A DNA stretch of 14,931 nucleotides from an uncultured Clostridia bacterium (GTDB lineage Bacteria; Bacillota; Clostridia; Christensenellales; Borkfalkiaceae): the NCBI GenBank assembly GCA_947589335.1, contig CANPZH010000022.1, positions 1-14,931 of the forward strand, read 5' to 3'. Within the stretch, counting starts at the first letter, position 1. Each line of letters opens with the position of its first letter. This document shows positions 1-6,596 of the stretch, piece after piece. Both the position numbers and the translations under genes were made by a program. The notes under the pieces are model-generated. The model worked only from the letters and a program-made list of their open reading frames with translations, had not been told where the DNA came from and searched no databases.

Positions 1-276
1 CTCCCCGCAAACAGCGACGCCGCGCCCGTGGTTTCCTCGGGACTGGTTAGCCTGATGCGCGATATCAAGGGCGTGTTTATCTGGGTTAATTTTACCGAAA
101 GCGACGACGGCGTGCACGTGGAGCTGCGCTCAAACCGCTACAATATCAACCCCGTTGCGGTTAAATACGGCGGCGGCGGGCATAAAAAAGCCAGCGGTTG
201 CACCGTGCCCGACAGGGAAACGGCAATGAAACTGTTGGACGACTTAAACGAATTAAGCAAAACGGAGCCGGTATGA
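1..276 (+). CDS. DHH-family phosphoesterase, C-terminal fragment (5' end outside window)
   Basis: The reading frame is open from the first base and ends at the TGA at 274-276, so this is the 3' end of a longer gene. The roughly 90 residues seen match the DHHA1 substrate-binding half of NrnA-like DHH phosphoesterases: a 'DIKGVFIWVNF' strand, an 'ELRSNRYNINPVAVKYGG' stretch, and the glycine-rich GGGGHKKASG loop that closes over the nucleotide. The same segments recur in the next gene (SDIKGSLIWVAF, RVRLRSR, YHGGGHNMAAGA), so the two are tandem paralogues. Family members hydrolyse short oligonucleotides, pAp or cyclic-dinucleotide products in the cytoplasm. The catalytic DHH domain lies outside the window, so activity cannot be judged. 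The GTG at 28 is internal and is not the start. The stop overlaps the next start as ATGA, indicating translational coupling. Confidence 0.9.
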   Translation, partial: LPANSDAAPVVSSGLVSLMRDIKGVFIWVNFTESDDGVHVELRSNRYNINPVAVKYGGGGHKKASGCTVPDRETAMKLLDDLNELSKTEPV

Positions 277-1253
277 ACGAAGATATAAAAAATTTGATTT
301 TACAAAAAATAGAGAGCTATAACACGATTATAATCTCCCGCCATATCCGCCCGGACGGCGACGCCGTCGGCTCCACAAAGGGCTTTGTGAAGCTGCTCAA
401 AGACACCTACCCCGCCAAGGAGATCTACCTCGTCGACGAAGATTTTTCCGATTATCTGGCGTTTTGCGGCGCGGAGGACACGGTCACGGACGACGTGTAT
501 GAAAACGCGCTCCTCATCGTCATCGATACGGGCACGCGCAAACGGATCTCCAACAGCAAATATCCGCTTGCGAAGGAGATCATCAAGATCGACCATCACA
601 TCGAGGCGGATCCCTACGGAGACATCAACTGGGTGGAAGATTTCCGCTCGTCCGCATGTGAAATGATCGCAGACTTCTGCCTCACCTTCCGCGACAGGCT
701 GAAGATGAGCGCCGAGGCGGCGACGTTCATCTATCTCGGCATGGTGACCGACAGTGGCAGATTCCGCTTCGAGGGCGTCACGGGAGAGACCATGCGACTT
801 GCGGGCGCCCTGCTCGAATACGGCGTAGATTACGAGACCCTCTTCGCACATCTCTATACGGAGGATCTCGGGGCGCTCAAGCTGAAATCTTATGTGTACG
901 ACCATATCCATATCACCAAGAACGGCGTCGCGTCCATCTATATGGACGCAGCCATACAGCAGAAGTTTCATCTGACGCTGGAGGAGGCAAGCAACGTTGT
1001 CGGCGAACTCTCCGACATCAAGGGCAGCCTCATCTGGGTCGCGTTCATCGAAAACACCGAAAAACAGCAGATCCGCGTGCGTTTGCGCTCCCGCTTCCTC
1101 GGGATCAACGATCTCGCGATCAAATATCACGGCGGAGGTCACAACATGGCGGCAGGCGCGACGGTGTACTCCGTGGAGGAAATGAATGCGCTTGTGGAGG
1201 ACGCCGACAGGCTCCTCGGGGAATACAAAGCAAACCATGAGGGCTGGCTATGA
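273..1253 (+). CDS. nrnA: NrnA-like DHH/DHHA1 phosphoesterase (oligoribonuclease / pAp phosphatase family)
   Basis: This is a 326-residue cytoplasmic protein of normal length for NrnA. The DHH domain shows RPDGDAVGS (residues 26-34), IDTG with D85, the signature DHH at 107-109, and VTDSGRFRF with D160; these are the metal-binding aspartates and histidines of the family. The C-terminal DHHA1 domain ends in GGGH (287-290) followed by NMAAGA. The family degrades 2-5-nt RNA and dephosphorylates pAp; some relatives cleave cyclic-di-AMP or its linear product pApA, and the sequence does not decide between these. I chose the ATG at 273 rather than in-frame upstream codons because the protein then begins just before the conserved helix, GGAG lies at 264-267, and the start overlaps the preceding stop (ATGA). 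Its own stop overlaps the surE start in the same way, so the three genes are co-translated. Function at family level is secure; the exact substrate is not. Confidence 0.9.
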   Translation: MNEDIKNLILQKIESYNTIIISRHIRPDGDAVGSTKGFVKLLKDTYPAKEIYLVDEDFSDYLAFCGAEDTVTDDVYENALLIVIDTGTRKRISNSKYPLAKEIIKIDHHIEADPYGDINWVEDFRSSACEMIADFCLTFRDRLKMSAEAATFIYLGMVTDSGRFRFEGVTGETMRLAGALLEYGVDYETLFAHLYTEDLGALKLKSYVYDHIHITKNGVASIYMDAAIQQKFHLTLEEASNVVGELSDIKGSLIWVAFIENTEKQQIRVRLRSRFLGINDLAIKYHGGGHNMAAGATVYSVEEMNALVEDADRLLGEYKANHEGWL

Positions 1254-1975
1254 GGATCCTTCTGACGAACGACGACGGCATCGGAGCCGAGGGCTTGAAA
1301 TATCTTGTCGACTGGGCGAAGGGGCTCGGCGAGGTGTGCGTGTTCGCGCCGAAATTCCAGCAGAGCGCAAAGAGCCAGTCGATCCATATCCACGGCGACG
1401 GGTATGAAGTGAAGAAGTCGGATCTGTTCGGGGAGATCGAGGCGTACAGCGTCGACTCCACCCCCGCCGACTGCGTGCGGATCGCGACCCTCGGCATGCA
1501 CAAACAGTTCGATCTTGCGATCTCCGGGATCAACAACGGCCCAAATCTCGGCGCGGATATCCACTATTCGGGCACAGTCGCGGCCTGCCTCGAGGCGGCG
1601 CAGCAGGGCGTGCGGGCGATCGCCTTTTCCGCGGCGTTCGACCGCTTCGAAAACGCCGTGAAAAACCTCGGCAGGGCCTATGAGGAGATCTGCCGCCGCA
1701 GAATGCTCGAGTATGCGGAGATCGTGAACGTGAACTTTCCCGCCGAGGGCGAAGAGATCCTCATCACGAAGATGGGCCCCGCCATCTACAGCGACACCTT
1801 CGAGTTCTCGGAGGACGGCATCGCAAAGCCGCGCCTGTTGTGTCTCTATGAGGGCACGCGGAATTTGGAGCTCGATACCGACGCGACGATGTCCGGGCAT
1901 ATTTCCATGACTCCCCTATCCAACGATATGACCGATTTTTCGGCATTTGCGATGATCAGCAAGAGAGCGGTTTGA
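1250..1975 (+). CDS. surE: 5'/3'-nucleotidase SurE
   Basis: SurE removes phosphate from nucleoside 5'- and 3'-monophosphates, and in some species from short polyphosphates, in the cytoplasm using a divalent metal. The 241-residue protein opens with the invariant MRILLTNDDG (acidic pair D8, D9), then 'APKFQQSAKSQS' (metal-ligand serine S39), STPADCV (70-76), SGINNGPNLG (92-101, with N95) and HYSGTVAACLEA (105-116). These match the E. coli D8/D9/S39/N92 metal site by position. The C-terminal ISMTPLSNDMTDF is the usual family ending. The ATG at 1250 overlaps the nrnA stop, making a coupled pair whose products act one after the other on oligonucleotides and then mononucleotides. The stop codon lies inside the stem-loop of the terminator that follows. 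Confidence 0.95.
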   Translation: MRILLTNDDGIGAEGLKYLVDWAKGLGEVCVFAPKFQQSAKSQSIHIHGDGYEVKKSDLFGEIEAYSVDSTPADCVRIATLGMHKQFDLAISGINNGPNLGADIHYSGTVAACLEAAQQGVRAIAFSAAFDRFENAVKNLGRAYEEICRRRMLEYAEIVNVNFPAEGEEILITKMGPAIYSDTFEFSEDGIAKPRLLCLYEGTRNLELDTDATMSGHISMTPLSNDMTDFSAFAMISKRAV

Positions 1976-1988
1976 CCGCTCTTTTTTT
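1961..1988 (+). terminator. Intrinsic terminator overlapping the surE stop
   Basis: A perfect 8-bp stem, AGAGCGGT at 1964-1971 paired with ACCGCTCT at 1975-1982, has a 3-nt loop and runs straight into seven T residues (1982-1988). The flanking A residues at 1961-1962 can pair with the first Ts. The surE TGA (1973-1975) lies in the loop and 3' arm, so ribosomes reaching the end of surE would cover the hairpin. It ends the DHH-nrnA-surE transcript. Confidence 0.9.
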
Positions 1989-2049
1989 ACGTCACTCTGC
2001 CCCGCGTTTTTTTACGTCATGTTGCCCCGCCTCCTTTTTTACGTCACCC
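1982..2049. repeat. Three tandem imperfect copies of a T-run plus ACGTCA unit
   Basis: The block TTTTTT-ACGTCA occurs three times, with ACGTCA at 1989-1994, 2014-2019 and 2041-2046. Each is followed by a related tail (CTCTGCCCCGC, TGTTGCCCCGC, CCCTGAACAGG). The spacing is 25 and then 27 nt. The ACGTCA ends are reverse complements of the TGACGT ends of the fragments at 2143-2148 and 2167-2172, so these look like truncated termini of one dispersed repeat family. The first T-run doubles as the surE terminator tail. Confidence 0.65.
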
Positions 2050-2055
2050 TGAACA

Positions 2056-2084
2056 GGCGCGGCGCGGCAAAGCCGCGCCGCGCC
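2056..2084. repeat. Perfect 13-bp GC inverted repeat with AAA loop
   Basis: GGCGCGGCGCGGC (2056-2068) is followed by AAA and its exact complement GCCGCGCCGCGCC (2072-2084). The stem is entirely G and C. No T-run follows on either side, so it is not a classical terminator. It resembles a REP-type palindromic unit within the repeat mosaic between the convergent gene clusters and could also stabilise transcript 3' ends. Confidence 0.8.
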
Positions 2085-2237
2085 GTCGTTGAAGGGGCAT
2101 ACCGCATTATAATAAGGTGAGATTCCTCGACTTCGCTCGGAATGACGTTTAGAGCGCGGGACGAAATGACGTGATTGAGATTCCTCGACTTCGCTTCGCT
2201 CCGCTGCTTCGCGCCGTTGGCGAAGGGTTAGACCGCA
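2081..2237. repeat. Dispersed-repeat fragments, two diverged direct copies
   Basis: Two sub-elements each occur twice. TGAGATTCCTCGACTTCGCT is identical at 2118-2137 and 2176-2195; the first copy continues into CGGAATGACGT, while the second diverges into CGCTCCGCTGC. A 26-nt element at 2081-2106 recurs at 2212-2237 with 20 of 26 positions identical (shared CGCCGT, GAAGGG and ACCGCA blocks). Another TGACGT end lies at 2167-2172. The 'GGAATGACGT' and 'GATTCCTCGACTTCGCT' wording resembles dispersed non-coding repeats familiar from many bacterial genomes. No ORF or transposase is present. Confidence 0.65.
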
Positions 2238-2247
2238 ATTCTTGCAG

Positions 2248-2288
2248 ACAAAAGCAGACCTTCCCGAAGAGGAAAGGTCTGCTTTTGT
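2248..2288 (-). terminator. Strong stem-loop terminator, possibly bidirectional
   Basis: A perfect 15-bp stem pairs ACAAAAGCAGACCTT (2248-2262) with AAGGTCTGCTTTTGT (2274-2288). The short loop can pair further (CCC against GG). On the minus strand it follows the stop codon of the 916-residue lipoprotein by about 37 nt and ends in a T-rich stretch, so it most likely ends the long minus-strand operon. The plus strand also ends T-rich (TTTTGTTGTTT), so it can stop read-through from surE. Confidence 0.85.
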
Positions 2289-2325
2289 TGTTTATGACCG
2301 AGTGAAGATGGTTACATCATGACGA

Positions 2326-5076
2326 TCAATCTTCCTTGCCTGGAAGGATCGCGACAGGCGTAACGCTCGTAGCTGCAGGTGAAGCGGGAACATTGACTGT
2401 CAAATCGATCGAGGTCAACCCAACCTGAATATTCGTTGTCCCGGTCGCTTCAAACGTCAATCTCACATACTGCACACCGTCGTTATCGGCAGTATAGGTG
2501 AAGGTGCCGTGGTCGCTGATTAGAAGCGAGTTGCTGTTGCCGTCGCCCAACGTGGAGGCGACTTCCCAAGCCGTTCCGGTCGTAGAATACTCAAGAGTGA
2601 TCTTAGAGAACTTCTTCTTATTCGTCCATTCCTTCAACGTGAAAGTGACGGTTTTCAGGCTTGCACCGTCTGCATAGACGGTGATTTGTGCAGGGCTGCC
2701 TTTCTGTGCCGACAAAGTAGGTCTGTCTGTGATCGTGCCTGTCTGCTTGGAAGCTCTCAAAAGAGTGACCATCCCTTTGATACCGGAATCGGAAAGATCA
2801 GCCATCTTGATCGCATATTCTAAGTAGCTGTTCGGCCAGTTTGCCGCATAGTAAGAATCAAAATCCTGAACGAAATCAAGTTTTCCCGTATGTTCGCCGG
2901 CGGAAAGCACCCCTTTGACGGTGATCTGATAGTCTTTCGTCTCCGTCGCAGAACCGCTCTTGACGGAAAGCTTCACAGTAACACTTGCGTCCTCTGCTCC
3001 ACGGGTGACCTCAAGCAGTTCCTTGTTTGCAGATACTGCCGCTGCGCTGCCGGTAACCGTCCATTCAAACGTAACGCCGGTAATATTCACTTCGGGGAGC
3101 TCGAAATTCTCGTCAAGACGCTTAGGCATCAGCACGACTTCCAGCGCCGCTTTGGCTTTCTCGTCGTCAGTTCTCGTATCACGGTAAGCAACGACGTTCA
3201 CTTTGACGGAATCTTTTGCTACGATCTCGGGAGTCGTCTTGTTGCTGCTCACATATTTATAAAGTGCACCGGACACCGTGATCTCGGCGCCTTGCGCAAG
3301 ATCGCCCGCTTTTGTGAAGGTCCCCTCTGCGTTCAAGGTAGCGCCGTATACCGTGATCGTTTCCTTCGATTCAGCGGTTTCGCCGATCGTGAAAGAGGTA
3401 ATGCTGTTCGCCGCAACGACGACGCCTTTCACATAAACTTCTTTGATGGAATCGCCGTCATAATAGCCTTTATCCTCAAGAGAATTGATGATCTCGAGCG
3501 CTTCCGTAACCGTGTAGGGATTCTCAGCCGAGCCCTTCACTTTGACGGGTTCATCGGGCCTGATGTATCCAACAGCCTTGACGTTGGTATCGCCGCTGTT
3601 GGAAACTTCGGGTTTGCCGTTGTATTTCTGCAGATAGCCGCAGAGCGTGATCTTTGCGCCCACGACGAGGTCTGCCTCTGCCTTCAGATAGGTTCCGTCG
3701 AGGCCCAATCTGTACACCTGCACCTGGTCTGCCGATGTAGCGTCTAAGGAGTCCGCAATGTAGACCTTGGTCCAGTTGGAATACTGTTCGCCCCAACCGT
3801 CGACCTTTACGACATAACCTTCGGCGTAGATCTGGGTAGGCTGATCTTTTCCGCCGAGATAGTCGTTCCCGACGATGGCTTTGGATTTCGTGAAGAGGTC
3901 GGCAACGGTGTAAGGATCGTTCTGCGTCCCTTCATGTGCGGTAGCGGGCGCTTTGCCGACGGTGACCTCGAATTCCTTCGTGTCGCTTGCGGCGCCGTAA
4001 GTAATGGTCGCGACAAGGGTCGCCTTCGCGTCGGTCTCGGGAAGATTCTTAACGGTGAGTTTGCCGTCGGCGATCTCCAAAGCGTCGGAGGTAGCTTTCA
4101 ATGCCCAGGTAATGGTAGCGTCGCCTTGCTTTGCGGGCAACGTACCGAATGTGCCGATCACTCTGTATTCGGTCTCGCCGATCTTGAGATCTTCTTTTGC
4201 CTCTGCAACGCGGTCAGCGTCCGTCTTTTCCGCCTTCTTCCAAGAGGTGATCTCGGGATATTCGGTTTCACCCGCGTCGTCCTCTTTTGCATAATAGATC
4301 GTGGTCGCGTCGTTATAGCGTTCGATAAAGCCCCAAACAACGATCTCGTCGCCCTTGCCGAGCGGATTGGTGCTGTTGCCGGGATTCTCCATGACGTCGT
4401 TAAACAAAATGTACTGGATCTTGACCTGATCTGCCTCTTCTGCTTCGATGTCGTCTGCGATAAATACGCGCTCAAGCTCGTCGGGATAATTTCCGCTCGC
4501 AGCCTTAAAGCTGCCCGGATTGACGACGATACCCTTGATATGGACGCGGGCGTTCTTGCCGTCTACCTGATAGAATTCGCCGTTTGCAAGCGATTCTCCG
4601 ATCGCCCGGGCGTCGGTCACGGTGAAGGGGTTCGCTTCGGAGCCGTCATTTTTGACCACGGCTTTTGCGGGAATATTCTTTTCGAACTCTGCGGACTCGG
4701 TCGCTTCGCCGACGGTGACAGACGCCTTCAGCTTATAGTTCACCACTTCTTCGCCTTGCGTGATCCCGATCGTGACGAGCTTGGTGCTTGCGTCCATCGT
4801 GCCGACTTTGACATAATCGCCGATGTTCGAGGTATCCGAACTCACCGTCCAAGTGATGGGATACGTTGTATCCGCTACTGTGGTTTGACCGATGACGGTG
4901 TAGTCCTTGGGAGTGGACGCGTCTTTGTCATAGAGGATTTTGACCGTATTGATCGCTTCTTTGGCGATCTCGGCGTCCGTCTTCGTCTCGCCGTCGCCAC
5001 CGCAGGCGACCAAGCCCATGCCCAACGTGACCGCCAAAGCGCCGCTCAGTAAACCGATCAGCCATTTGTTTTTCAT
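2326..5076 (-). CDS. Large surface lipoprotein with three Ig-like/OB-like modules
   Basis: This 916-residue protein starts with a lipoprotein signal (MKNKWLIGLLSGALAVTLG, lipobox LVAC, lipidated C25), so it should sit on the outer face of the membrane. Three Ig-like segments (about 33-139, 285-378, 635-723), each with a core such as ITWTV, ITWAL or FEWTV, alternate with three OB-like segments (about 143-275, 381-505, 515-631). Each OB-like segment opens with NPFTV, DPYTV or NPYTV (149, 387, 519). Each then has a strand of the type VHIKGIVV, IYAEGYVV or VYVKGVVV, and later a G-x-x-x-K/R-Y strand (WGFIERYN, CGYLQKYN, SGALYKYV). Residues 724-895 form a further beta-rich domain of the kind attached to secreted enzymes. 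No catalytic motif is visible. OB folds often bind nucleic acid, and the upstream neighbour is a nuclease, so surface DNA or RNA capture is my inference; carbohydrate binding is the alternative. AAGGAG precedes the ATG. Confidence 0.85.
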   Translation of the reverse strand: MKNKWLIGLLSGALAVTLGMGLVACGGDGETKTDAEIAKEAINTVKILYDKDASTPKDYTVIGQTTVADTTYPITWTVSSDTSNIGDYVKVGTMDASTKLVTIGITQGEEVVNYKLKASVTVGEATESAEFEKNIPAKAVVKNDGSEANPFTVTDARAIGESLANGEFYQVDGKNARVHIKGIVVNPGSFKAASGNYPDELERVFIADDIEAEEADQVKIQYILFNDVMENPGNSTNPLGKGDEIVVWGFIERYNDATTIYYAKEDDAGETEYPEITSWKKAEKTDADRVAEAKEDLKIGETEYRVIGTFGTLPAKQGDATITWALKATSDALEIADGKLTVKNLPETDAKATLVATITYGAASDTKEFEVTVGKAPATAHEGTQNDPYTVADLFTKSKAIVGNDYLGGKDQPTQIYAEGYVVKVDGWGEQYSNWTKVYIADSLDATSADQVQVYRLGLDGTYLKAEADLVVGAKITLCGYLQKYNGKPEVSNSGDTNVKAVGYIRPDEPVKVKGSAENPYTVTEALEIINSLEDKGYYDGDSIKEVYVKGVVVAANSITSFTIGETAESKETITVYGATLNAEGTFTKAGDLAQGAEITVSGALYKYVSSNKTTPEIVAKDSVKVNVVAYRDTRTDDEKAKAALEVVLMPKRLDENFELPEVNITGVTFEWTVTGSAAAVSANKELLEVTRGAEDASVTVKLSVKSGSATETKDYQITVKGVLSAGEHTGKLDFVQDFDSYYAANWPNSYLEYAIKMADLSDSGIKGMVTLLRASKQTGTITDRPTLSAQKGSPAQITVYADGASLKTVTFTLKEWTNKKKFSKITLEYSTTGTAWEVASTLGDGNSNSLLISDHGTFTYTADNDGVQYVRLTFEATGTTNIQVGLTSIDLTVNVPASPAATSVTPVAILPGKED

Positions 5077-5131
5077 GTTTCCTTCTCCTTTGAATTTTTA
5101 TCTTTGTTTTTGATAAAACCTGTTTCTTGCG

Positions 5132-5155
5132 CTTACGGATCGTCTGTTCCGCAAG
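5132..5155 (-). other. Intercistronic stem-loop between nuclease and OB lipoprotein genes
   Basis: In the 101-nt gap between the two lipoprotein genes, CTTACGGA (5132-5139) faces TCCGCAAG (5148-5155), giving an 8-bp stem with one G-T pair on the minus transcript and an 8-nt loop. CTTGCG can alternatively pair with CGCAAG a few bases further on. No U-run follows directly, so mRNA processing, stability or partial attenuation is more likely than full termination. I see no convincing promoter in this gap. Confidence 0.35.
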
Positions 5156-5177
5156 CTGCCGCGCGACCCGTTTCCGC

Positions 5178-6581
5178 TCAATCTTCGAAGGTGATGTAGT
5201 CGAAACGGTGGCACTTCAACTGATAGTTCCCGCTGTACTTCTCGATGATCCCCTTTACGGAGATCGTCTTGTCGCGATACACATCTTCGGTCACGACCGT
5301 GCCGTCTGCGTTCTTCAACACTTCGGTGCGCACGGTGACGGTGGTGCCGTCTTCCGCCCTGCAAGTGAGGGTGACTGCGCCGTCGCTGCTACCGCCGTTC
5401 TGCGTCGTATAGGTATCGACCACTTTGAGGTGCGACAATTTTGCAGACGCGCCGAGGATCGCTTCCCCATAGATGACGGAGACCTCTTCATCGGGCAGAG
5501 GGTTCCCCTCTTCGTCCTCCCGTTCAAACGAAACGGTGAGCGTGGACTTGAGGTCTTTCGGTTGGATCTCCTGGAAAGCCGTCTCGTTGTTCTTGCTGAT
5601 GAGCGAGGAATCGGTCTCCGGATCCGGGTGATACTCGTTGCGCGTGATGCCCGCGATCTGATAAGTGCCTCCGGCTTCGTAATACTCCACCTTCCCGACG
5701 ATCTCTACGCGGTTGCCGATGGTGAGGATCTTGCTGAGCGCCGCGGGGGCATTGAACCCATAGTAGACGTTCATGCCGAAATACAGTCCCGTCTCCGGAT
5801 CGAAATCTTCCAGATAGACGGAATTGTTGAACTCTGCGATGATCACGCCCTGTACGCGGACAGACTTCTGAAGATAATCTTCAAGATGGCAGCGCAAGTA
5901 TTTGATCGTCATCTCGGCGGCAGCGCCCTCGAAGAAGTTCTCGTCGACGGTGCTGGCGGGCGAAAAGACATGGAGCTTCTGAGCCTGCGCCTGTTTGAGC
6001 GCGTTCATTGCGATCTCGCCGTAGCGATTGTTCGCCGTGGACGAAGCGAGCGCATAGCCGTTTTGCAGGATCTCGAGATTGAGGTTCTTATACTCGCTTT
6101 CGCCTTGGGGCTTATACCAGACCCAAAGCATAAGGCGGTGGCTCGTCGTGGAGTCGAAATTCCATTTGCTGTCGTCCGACTCTACGATGATCGACGTTGC
6201 GGACTCGAGCTTGCTGCGCGTGAAGTTCGACGCCGTTTTTCCCCACTTTTCGATGGTGCCCGTGGATTCCGGCGTGTTGATCGCCAAATAGCGCGCTTTG
6301 ATATAGCCTTCCGATTCGTCGAAGTCTCCCTCGTGATAGTTCGTGAGCGTGGAATTTTTCACGGGGTCGAAGTGGGTGGTGTCACCGTCGACATACAGCC
6401 GGACGGTGACCTCCTGCTTCTTGGTCGTACTCGTCATATCGAGCTTGAGCTGGCTCACATAGTCGACCGTTTCGCCGGGACCCTCCCCTTTCTCTTCCTC
6501 GGGAGCGCATGCGCACAGCACGGTCAGCCCCATCAGGAGCGCGCACGAGAGGGATAGAATGATCTTGAACTGTTTTTTCAT
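5178..6581 (-). CDS. Staphylococcal-nuclease-like lipoprotein with C-terminal OB-like domains
   Basis: The 467-residue protein has a lipoprotein signal ending at LCAC (C25), then an SNase (thermonuclease) domain at about 55-210. Visible landmarks are VDGDT (64-68, D67 at the Asp21 position), RYLAINTPES (97-106, R97 and E105 equivalent to Arg35 and Glu43), KWGKTASNF (112-120), SHRLMLWVWY (147-156, R149 equivalent to Arg87) and NLEILQNGYA (168-177). The calcium ligand Asp40 is replaced by N102. Residues 220-315 and 377-465 look like two OB-like beta barrels (VRVQGVIIAEFNNSVYLEDF, then VSVKG-type strands such as TISVKGIIEKYSGNYQL). The arrangement recalls B. subtilis YhcR, which joins OB folds to an SNase domain. 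The predicted role is cleavage of extracellular DNA or RNA at the cell surface. The start is preceded by GGAAGGA, and only 15 nt separate it from the upstream binding-protein gene, so it belongs to the transporter operon. Confidence 0.87.
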   Translation of the reverse strand: MKKQFKIILSLSCALLMGLTVLCACAPEEEKGEGPGETVDYVSQLKLDMTSTTKKQEVTVRLYVDGDTTHFDPVKNSTLTNYHEGDFDESEGYIKARYLAINTPESTGTIEKWGKTASNFTRSKLESATSIIVESDDSKWNFDSTTSHRLMLWVWYKPQGESEYKNLNLEILQNGYALASSTANNRYGEIAMNALKQAQAQKLHVFSPASTVDENFFEGAAAEMTIKYLRCHLEDYLQKSVRVQGVIIAEFNNSVYLEDFDPETGLYFGMNVYYGFNAPAALSKILTIGNRVEIVGKVEYYEAGGTYQIAGITRNEYHPDPETDSSLISKNNETAFQEIQPKDLKSTLTVSFEREDEEGNPLPDEEVSVIYGEAILGASAKLSHLKVVDTYTTQNGGSSDGAVTLTCRAEDGTTVTVRTEVLKNADGTVVTEDVYRDKTISVKGIIEKYSGNYQLKCHRFDYITFED

Positions 6582-6596
6582 GATGTCCTTCCGATG

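Noticed and set aside
198..272. Upstream in-frame extension of the nrnA start
   Set aside because: It would overlap the end of the preceding gene by 79 nt and add 25 residues without family similarity; the ATG at 273 has a ribosome binding site and the ATGA overlap.
300..1238. Minus-strand frame of about 312 codons over nrnA
   Set aside because: It is antisense to a complete DHH/DHHA1 protein with all motifs, and has no family signal of its own.
1982..2237. Possible small IS or MITE with intact ends
   Set aside because: No transposase frame, target duplication or matched terminal inverted repeats of one element could be defined; only fragments are present.
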